A DNA stretch of 11,515 nucleotides from Verrucomicrobiales bacterium. Lineage in GTDB: Bacteria; Verrucomicrobiota; Verrucomicrobiia; Limisphaerales; SXQI01. The first letter of the stretch is position 1; each line of letters begins with the position of its first letter. Location: the NCBI GenBank assembly GCA_028293365.1, contig JAQGOX010000481.1, positions 1 to 11,515 on the forward strand. Reading direction: 5' to 3'. The notes under the pieces were generated by a model. The model had not been told where the DNA came from, searched no databases, and worked only from the letters and a program-made list of their open reading frames with translations. The translations under genes were made by a program, and so were the position numbers. Shown here in pieces: positions 6,851 through 11,515 of this stretch.

Positions 6851-8509
6851 TCAGGAAATTTTCCCTAGACAATGGGTCAGAAATGGCAGCAGTTGCTTTT
6901 TTCGGGAAACCACACCTTCAAGCTGGTAAATTCCATCCTCCACCTCAGGATAATCGATTTGGCGTTGGAAATTCTCCAGTCCTGCCACCACCAGTAGGGA
7001 ACTTTGCAGGACCACGTCGGTCACAAGCAGGCAGGAAAAAAGATATCCCTTTTTTTCACGATATTCCTCCAGGGACTTAACGACCTCCTCTTTCCGCTTC
7101 CAGAACTGGCCAAATCCAATTTCTTCGATTTGCGCAACACTGAATGAATGCCCTTGCTCAACATATTCCTTGCAATCACTCGTGACCGCCTGGCTGGCCG
7201 GTTTCGAAACCAAAACCGATCCCGATGCAAAGAGTTTTTCAGTGAATTCGGTTGCGTTCACTCCGGACATTACTTCCAGAATTGAAAGAATCTCCACATC
7301 CTGCTGAGTCGTTGTCGGCGAAGTCAAATTCAGCGTGTCCGAAACAATTCCCGCCAGCAGAAGGCCGGCAATGCTGTCGGGCATTTCCACTCGGCCCCGA
7401 AGAAAACAGTCGGCGACAATGGTGCTTGTTGATCCTACCGGTATATTCCGAAATAGAATGGGCTGATCCGTCGTAAGCCCAATCCTGTGATGGTCCACCA
7501 CTTCGATTACATCCACTTCCTGCGCTCCATGCACCGCCTGCGAAAGCTCGTTGTGATCCACCAGAATCAGCCGGCGCTCCACTTTTTTGATGAAATCGGA
7601 TTTCGAAAGAATACCTACAGTCCGCTTGAACTGATCTATTACGGGAAAAGCCTGAAAATTCGATGCGGTAGCTATCGGCCTCGCGCTGGTTAACGATTCA
7701 TCTTCCCGGAACACCAAAAAACGATCGTGGATCATGTGGTTGACCGTAATGGATGCCCTTGAGAGAAGGGCGGTGGTCGCCGAATCGTGCGGTGAAATCA
7801 ATACGCTTACCCCGCTCGCCTTTGCCCGTTCCAGGACATCCGCATCCAGGTCCAACCCTCCTGTGACCAGCAACACCCGAGCTTTCGCTCCAATTGCCAA
7901 TTCCTGGACTTCGCGGCGATCCCCTACAATAACGATCAGTTTTTCGGGCGCATAGCGCGGAAGTCGCTCGGCGAATGCCGAAAGACTCATCGCGCCGACC
8001 ATCAATACTAAGTCCTCCTCCAAATCTTCGTCCACGGCATGCACCATACGGGCATCCAGCGTCCTCGAAAGATTTCGAATCGATGCCAAAACCTTGCGTG
8101 ATTCAAAGAGCCGATTGGGCGTCGGAAAGAAGAATTTGCTCATCTTAAACAATGAAATCAACCCTTTGCACGTCCGGTCGGAGTTGAGCACGGGCAGCAC
8201 CCGGATATTCCGTTCATCCATAATGCCCAGCGCTTCCGCAACTGTGGCTGTCGGAGGCACGCTCACGACGTTCGGCTGCATGACGTCCCGAATGCGCGGA
8301 GAAACATCCGCGACAAACCGAGGGGCGGAAGCGCCGAATGTTCTCAATACGAAATCAATTCGTTCGTTGGTATCGCCGCAACGCGCCGCGACCGCCTCAG
8401 GCATTCCCGTCCGCCGCTTAAATTCAGCGTAGGCAATCGCTGAGCAAATTGAATCGGTATCCGGATTTCGATGGCCAATTACCAGAACTTCGTTGTTTGC
8501 GTCAGTCAC
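6851..8509 (-). CDS. ppaC: Manganese-dependent family II inorganic pyrophosphatase with CBS-DRTGG-CBS insert
   Basis: Hydrolyses pyrophosphate to two phosphates. The DHH domain starts with GHRNPDTDS (12-20) and resumes after the insert with LVDHNE (316-321), VVDHHRIG (337-344) and Asp391 in IVSDTLNL. The C-terminal DHHA2 domain carries SRKKQLLP (535-542), which binds substrate. Between the DHH halves lie CBS1 (about 75-125), a DRTGG domain (about 140-250, with LLVTGG) and CBS2 (about 257-312). In characterised CBS-type family II enzymes, such inserts bind adenine nucleotides (AMP and ADP inhibit; ATP or diadenosine polyphosphates activate); that this applies here is inferred. It has 552 residues and starts at a GTG. 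No clear Shine-Dalgarno is visible. It precedes the kinase gene by 53 bases and is divergent from the hydrolase gene. Confidence 0.93.
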   Translation of the reverse strand: MTDANNEVLVIGHRNPDTDSICSAIAYAEFKRRTGMPEAVAARCGDTNERIDFVLRTFGASAPRFVADVSPRIRDVMQPNVVSVPPTATVAEALGIMDERNIRVLPVLNSDRTCKGLISLFKMSKFFFPTPNRLFESRKVLASIRNLSRTLDARMVHAVDEDLEEDLVLMVGAMSLSAFAERLPRYAPEKLIVIVGDRREVQELAIGAKARVLLVTGGLDLDADVLERAKASGVSVLISPHDSATTALLSRASITVNHMIHDRFLVFREDESLTSARPIATASNFQAFPVIDQFKRTVGILSKSDFIKKVERRLILVDHNELSQAVHGAQEVDVIEVVDHHRIGLTTDQPILFRNIPVGSTSTIVADCFLRGRVEMPDSIAGLLLAGIVSDTLNLTSPTTTQQDVEILSILEVMSGVNATEFTEKLFASGSVLVSKPASQAVTSDCKEYVEQGHSFSVAQIEEIGFGQFWKRKEEVVKSLEEYREKKGYLFSCLLVTDVVLQSSLLVVAGLENFQRQIDYPEVEDGIYQLEGVVSRKKQLLPFLTHCLGKIS

Positions 8510-8726
8510 AGGCTTCGAAAGTTGCGGTCGGTAATCATTGTATATGAGATAATTCCACTGCTTTTACTGATGATTGATAATCGCAGATTCCAAAGCGGGC
8601 AAGGCCGGATGGCGAAAAAATATATTCCGCGCGCGTTCCCCTACGAAAGGAACTCTGTGCTGTAAGACTCATTCCCTTCCCCTTCTTTGGTTGCCCGTAC
8701 TTTCCACGTTCGATAAACTCTTGGGA
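8510..8726. promoter_or_regulatory. Divergent intergenic region, probable promoters for both flanking genes
   Basis: The 217 bases separate the start of the pyrophosphatase gene (leftward) from the chosen start of the hydrolase gene (rightward), so promoters for both should be here. The part from about 8531 to 8582 is AT-rich compared with its surroundings. It contains -10-like words on each strand: GATAAT at 8548-8553 (+) and TACAAT at 8542-8537 (-). I find no matching -35 at proper spacing for either, so I do not call a specific promoter. No convincing operator palindrome or riboswitch is visible. Confidence 0.35.
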
Positions 8727-11216
8727 ATGTTCTGTGTTGCAAGTCGTGTTCGGGCAATTTGTTTTCTCTTAATGCTTCTAGTCGCCGCTCCAGCCCCAGC
8801 GGCGCCTTCGGAACAAGGGATTGTTTTGCGTGAAGGTCTGGGAATCGGAACCGGCGGCAGTCGCGCCCGCACGGCCTTTCACACTGATCCAATTGAAGCG
8901 TTGATTGTCTCTGGCAAATGGTCCCGCCCGCAAGCCGGTGACACTCTTTCCTCCGCCGACGGCACCAACCGGGTGTGGGAAACCGTCACCGCACGTGAAG
9001 ACGGGTCTTTCACCAACTCGCTTCTGCGTGGAGGCTATGTGTATCTTCCATTTGTTTCGAACTCGGAACAGACTTTCATCCTGGAAGCGCAAGGCCACAC
9101 CATGGTTTACGTCAACGGCGAGCCCCGCACTGGCGATCCGTACAGCAACGGGTCGGTTGCCTTGCCCGTCCGGCTAAATCGTGGAACAAACGAATTTCTC
9201 TTCGCCGCGGGCCGCGGGGCACTACACGTGAAGTTAATTCCTCCGGCCAAACCACTCTCGATCGACCTCCGCGACACCACGGCTCCCGATCTCGTCATCG
9301 GTCAAAAAAATGAAATGCCCGCTGCTGTGATCGTAGTCAACAGCACAACCAACTTCGTCCGCGACCTGGTCCTTACCGTTTCCAGTAGAGGCGGAAAAAC
9401 CACCACCACGGTTATTTCCAGCCTTCTCCCCCTGAGCACCCGCAAAGTCGGTTTCTCCCTCAACCACTCCGGCAAAAGTGACTCCAATCGCGTTGAATTC
9501 GCGCTCACTCTTATCATGAAGAATAGCCGCCGCGAGGAGCCTCTTGACTCTGCAACGCTGAATCTGCGCCTTCGCGCCGCCGACGAGAAACGCAAAGAGA
9601 CCTTCGTCAGCAACATTGACGGCAGCGTGCAGTATTTTGGCATTACACCCGCGCGTCCACTCACCCGCAATCATCCCCCGCTCGCGCTCGTTCTCACGGT
9701 GCATGGCGCCGGCGTCGAAGGGCAGGGTCAGGCCGACGCTTACGCTCCGAAAACATGGGCTCACATTGTTGCTCCCACCAATCGCCGTCCCTACGGGTTC
9801 GACTGGGAAGATTGGGGCCGCCGTGACGCCGTCGAAGTCCTGGATATCGCGATGAAAAAATACGGCACCGATCCGCGGCAAACTTACCTTACTGGCCATT
9901 CCATGGGCGGCCACGGCACCTGGCAAATCGGTGCCACGCTCCCCGACCGCTTCGCCGCCATCGCCCCCAGCGCGGGCTGGATCAGTTTCTTTTCTTACGC
10001 CGGCGGCCGGCGTTACGAAGGCACGAATGCCCTCCACAAACTCATCCAACGTGCCGCGAACTCGAGCGATACTCTCGCCATGGCCAGCAACTATCTCCAC
10101 CACGGCATTTATATACTTCACGGCGACGCCGACGATAACGTCCCCGTCAGCGAGGCGCGCAAAATGCGCGAAGTTCTGGGCAAATTTCACCACGCTTTTG
10201 ATTACCACGAACAACCCGGCGCAGGCCATTGGTGGGGCAACGGCTGTGTCGATTGGCCACCCATCTTCGATCTGTTTTCCCATCACAAGATTCCTACGGA
10301 TGAATCGCTGACTGCCATCCATTTCACCACCTTGAATCCAGGAGCCTCCTCCTCCTCTCACTGGATTGCCATTGAAGCTCAGCAACACGATCTTGATCCA
10401 AGCACCGTTGACGCTCATTACGAGCCGAATGCGCCCAGCTTTAAAGTGATTACCGAAAACGTCGTGCGGATGACGCTCGATCTCACTCATCTCAACCAGT
10501 CTCGTCCCCCCGTCGTCGAACTCGACGGACAAAAGATTTCCGTGATCACCACCAACGTGATCAGCAAAAAAGTCTGGTTCACCCGCAACGGCGAAACCTG
10601 GATACAATCGCAGCCACCCTCCCTCACAATGAAAGGCCCGCACCGTTACGGCCCATTTAAGGAAGCCTTCTACCACAAAATGCTTTTCGTTTACGGCACT
10701 AAAGGCAGCCCCGAAGAGACTGCGTGGGCATTCAGCAAAGCGCGCTTCGACGCCGAGGCTTTCTGGTATCGCGGCAATGGAAGCATTGACGTCATCCCAG
10801 ACAGTGAATTTGACCCCACTAAAGAAAAAGATCGCAGCGTCATCCTTTACGGAAACGCCGACACCCTCACCTCATGGAACGCCTTGCTCGCCGACAGCCC
10901 GGTGCAAGTCCGTCGCGGCCAAATCCGCGTCGGCCAGCGCGAATTCCATGGTGATAACCTCGCCACCCTTTTCCTCCGTCCCCGCCCTGGCAGCGACATC
11001 GCCTCCGTCGGGATCGTTGCAGGCACCGGTCTTTCCGGCTTCAAACTCACCGACCGAATACCTTATTTCAGTGCCGGAGTGGCCTATCCCGACTGCACTG
11101 TTTTCAATACCGAAGTCCTTGCCAAAGGTACCGATGCCGTCCTCGCCGCCGGCTTTTTCGGCCCGGATTGGTCCATCGAAAAAGGGGAATTCCTCTTTAA
11201 GGTTCACAATGATTAA
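8727..11216 (+). CDS. Secreted alpha/beta hydrolase, prolyl-oligopeptidase/esterase-like
   Basis: Large exported serine hydrolase of 829 residues. ATG 8727 gives a good signal peptide: Arg near the start, hydrophobic AICFLLMLLVAA, and an Ala-Pro-Ala cleavage region near residue 26. An upstream TTG at 8574 would bury it behind 51 unlikely residues. Residues about 27-330 look like beta-rich modules; one contains VYVNGEPRTGDPYSNG and a following LPVRLNRGTNEFLF, resembling a PA14/galactose-binding jelly roll. The hydrolase core (about 340-525) has LVLTVHGAG, GHSMGGHGTW with nucleophile Ser392, HGDADDNVP with Asp469, and GAGHWWG with His501. About 300 further residues follow that I cannot assign to a family. 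Substrate is unknown: it could be an esterase (PHB depolymerase or acetyl-xylan type) or an S9-like peptidase. It is monocistronic and meets a - strand gene at its 3' end. Confidence 0.85.
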   Translation: MFCVASRVRAICFLLMLLVAAPAPAAPSEQGIVLREGLGIGTGGSRARTAFHTDPIEALIVSGKWSRPQAGDTLSSADGTNRVWETVTAREDGSFTNSLLRGGYVYLPFVSNSEQTFILEAQGHTMVYVNGEPRTGDPYSNGSVALPVRLNRGTNEFLFAAGRGALHVKLIPPAKPLSIDLRDTTAPDLVIGQKNEMPAAVIVVNSTTNFVRDLVLTVSSRGGKTTTTVISSLLPLSTRKVGFSLNHSGKSDSNRVEFALTLIMKNSRREEPLDSATLNLRLRAADEKRKETFVSNIDGSVQYFGITPARPLTRNHPPLALVLTVHGAGVEGQGQADAYAPKTWAHIVAPTNRRPYGFDWEDWGRRDAVEVLDIAMKKYGTDPRQTYLTGHSMGGHGTWQIGATLPDRFAAIAPSAGWISFFSYAGGRRYEGTNALHKLIQRAANSSDTLAMASNYLHHGIYILHGDADDNVPVSEARKMREVLGKFHHAFDYHEQPGAGHWWGNGCVDWPPIFDLFSHHKIPTDESLTAIHFTTLNPGASSSSHWIAIEAQQHDLDPSTVDAHYEPNAPSFKVITENVVRMTLDLTHLNQSRPPVVELDGQKISVITTNVISKKVWFTRNGETWIQSQPPSLTMKGPHRYGPFKEAFYHKMLFVYGTKGSPEETAWAFSKARFDAEAFWYRGNGSIDVIPDSEFDPTKEKDRSVILYGNADTLTSWNALLADSPVQVRRGQIRVGQREFHGDNLATLFLRPRPGSDIASVGIVAGTGLSGFKLTDRIPYFSAGVAYPDCTVFNTEVLAKGTDAVLAAGFFGPDWSIEKGEFLFKVHND

Positions 11217-11305
11217 TTTTGGAATCACAACGACTCTCAGCTTGATTACAAAGCTGTTGACGCTGATGGATGGCAAATTGGGTGAAAGCCATTCGGGCAA
11301 AATTC

Positions 11306-11340
11306 GTCAGGCCGATCACATGCATCCGACTGACCTTTTC
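11306..11340. terminator. Possible bidirectional terminator between hydrolase and edge gene
   Basis: An imperfect 11-base inverted repeat (11306-11316 with 11324-11334, two mismatches) closes a 7-base loop. The outer five pairs are GTCAG with CTGAC. Rightward it is followed by CTTTTC; leftward the opposite strand reads GAATTTTG. It sits between the stops of two converging genes, which is where a shared terminator is expected, but the mismatched stem and T4 tails are weak. Confidence 0.35.
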
Positions 11341-11345
11341 ACCAA

Positions 11346-11515
11346 TCACTCGGGTTTGGTCCCGAAAATGAAACGTTTTTCTATTCCCAGCGACTTTAAT
11401 TTCGAAGCCAGTGTCGTCGGCTTCATACCCAATAATTCTGCGGCGCCGCCTCGCCCAAACACTCTTCCATTCGATTGTGCGAGGGCTGCCATTATATTGT
11501 TCACTTCCTGCTCTT
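11346..11515 (-). CDS. C-terminal Fis-type HTH of a probable sigma-54-dependent regulator (partial)
   Basis: On the - strand an open frame enters from the window edge (first full codon at 11513) and ends at a TGA at 11348-11346, giving 55 residues. It contains NNIMAALAQSNGRVFGRGG followed by AAELLGMKPTTLASKLKSLGI. This matches the Fis-type helix-turn-helix (HTH_8) that ends NtrC/FhlA-like sigma-54 activators: an I-x-x-AL helix, a Gly-rich turn, AAxxLGM, then TTL and the final KLxxLGI. The AAA+ ATPase part and the N-terminal sensor would lie beyond the window and cannot be seen. It converges on the hydrolase gene. A Fis-type HTH on another regulator class is possible but less likely. Confidence 0.8.
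   Translation of the reverse strand, partial: EQEVNNIMAALAQSNGRVFGRGGAAELLGMKPTTLASKLKSLGIEKRFIFGTKPE

Noticed and set aside
6798..6872. Kinase start at TTG 6872.
   Set aside because: It overlaps the end of the upstream gene, the added 25 residues look like translated spacer, and an ATG is available at 6797.
8609..8665. Short 18-codon frame (MAKKYIPRAFPYERNSVL) before the hydrolase gene, a possible leader peptide.
   Set aside because: There is no attenuator structure or codon bias to support it, and chance short frames are common.
8574..8726. N-terminal extension of the hydrolase from TTG 8574.
   Set aside because: It would place 51 residues before a well-formed signal peptide and use a rare start; ATG 8727 is much more plausible.
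9234..10676. Long - strand open frame of 480 codons opposite the hydrolase gene.
   Set aside because: It mirrors the hydrolase, whose catalytic motifs are unambiguous; the antisense product has no recognisable domain and low-complexity shadow composition.
11238..11256. Perfect 6-bp hairpin CAGCTT/AAGCTG after the hydrolase gene.
   Set aside because: It has no T-run on either side and the stem is short; chance is the simpler explanation.
11209..11515. A + strand frame open from an ATG overlapping the hydrolase stop to the window edge (102 codons).
   Set aside because: Its product resembles no family, and from 11346 onward the opposite strand encodes a clear Fis-type HTH; it is most likely an antisense shadow.

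Overview
The window is a chromosomal stretch from a moderately GC-rich bacterium. The gene content, the long Pro/Ala/Glu-rich IF-2 N-terminus, the weak or absent Shine-Dalgarno sequences and the large secreted hydrolase suggest the Verrucomicrobiota (Pedosphaera-like). That placement is an inference from protein style; there is no rRNA or other marker to confirm it.

Region 1 (1-5579, + strand) is the distal part of the conserved nusA-infB operon: infB (5' end outside the window), rbfA, nrnA (DHH-family nanoRNase/pAp phosphatase), truB (short form without the usual C-terminal extension) and ribF. The genes are tightly packed: rbfA and nrnA overlap by 26 bases, nrnA and truB share an ATGA, and truB and ribF are 3 bases apart. 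The only real gap is infB-rbfA (48 bases), which holds a terminator-like hairpin with a T7 tract just before the rbfA ATG. The genes link translation initiation, 30S maturation, RNA and pAp turnover, tRNA pseudouridylation and flavin cofactor synthesis.

Region 2 (5589-8509, - strand) is a two-gene set read toward ribF: a family II inorganic pyrophosphatase whose DHH domain is interrupted by a CBS-DRTGG-CBS regulatory insert, then a soluble response-regulator/histidine-kinase fusion. The kinase's receiver domain has Thr where the conserved switch Lys should be. A hairpin with T-rich tracts on both sides lies at the ribF/kinase convergence and looks like a bidirectional terminator.

Region 3 (8510-11216, + strand) is a 217-base divergent intergenic region followed by a large secreted alpha/beta hydrolase with a visible Ser-Asp-His triad and long extra domains on both sides.

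Region 4 (11217-11515) looks empty at first, but the - strand encodes the last 55 residues of a protein with a Fis-type helix-turn-helix typical of sigma-54-dependent (NtrC/FhlA-like) activators. The rest of that gene lies beyond the window.

I see no tRNA, rRNA, CRISPR array, insertion sequence or attachment site, and no clear sign of a new defence or mobile system. The most useful second looks are the hidden edge gene, the infB-rbfA hairpin and the altered receiver domain.
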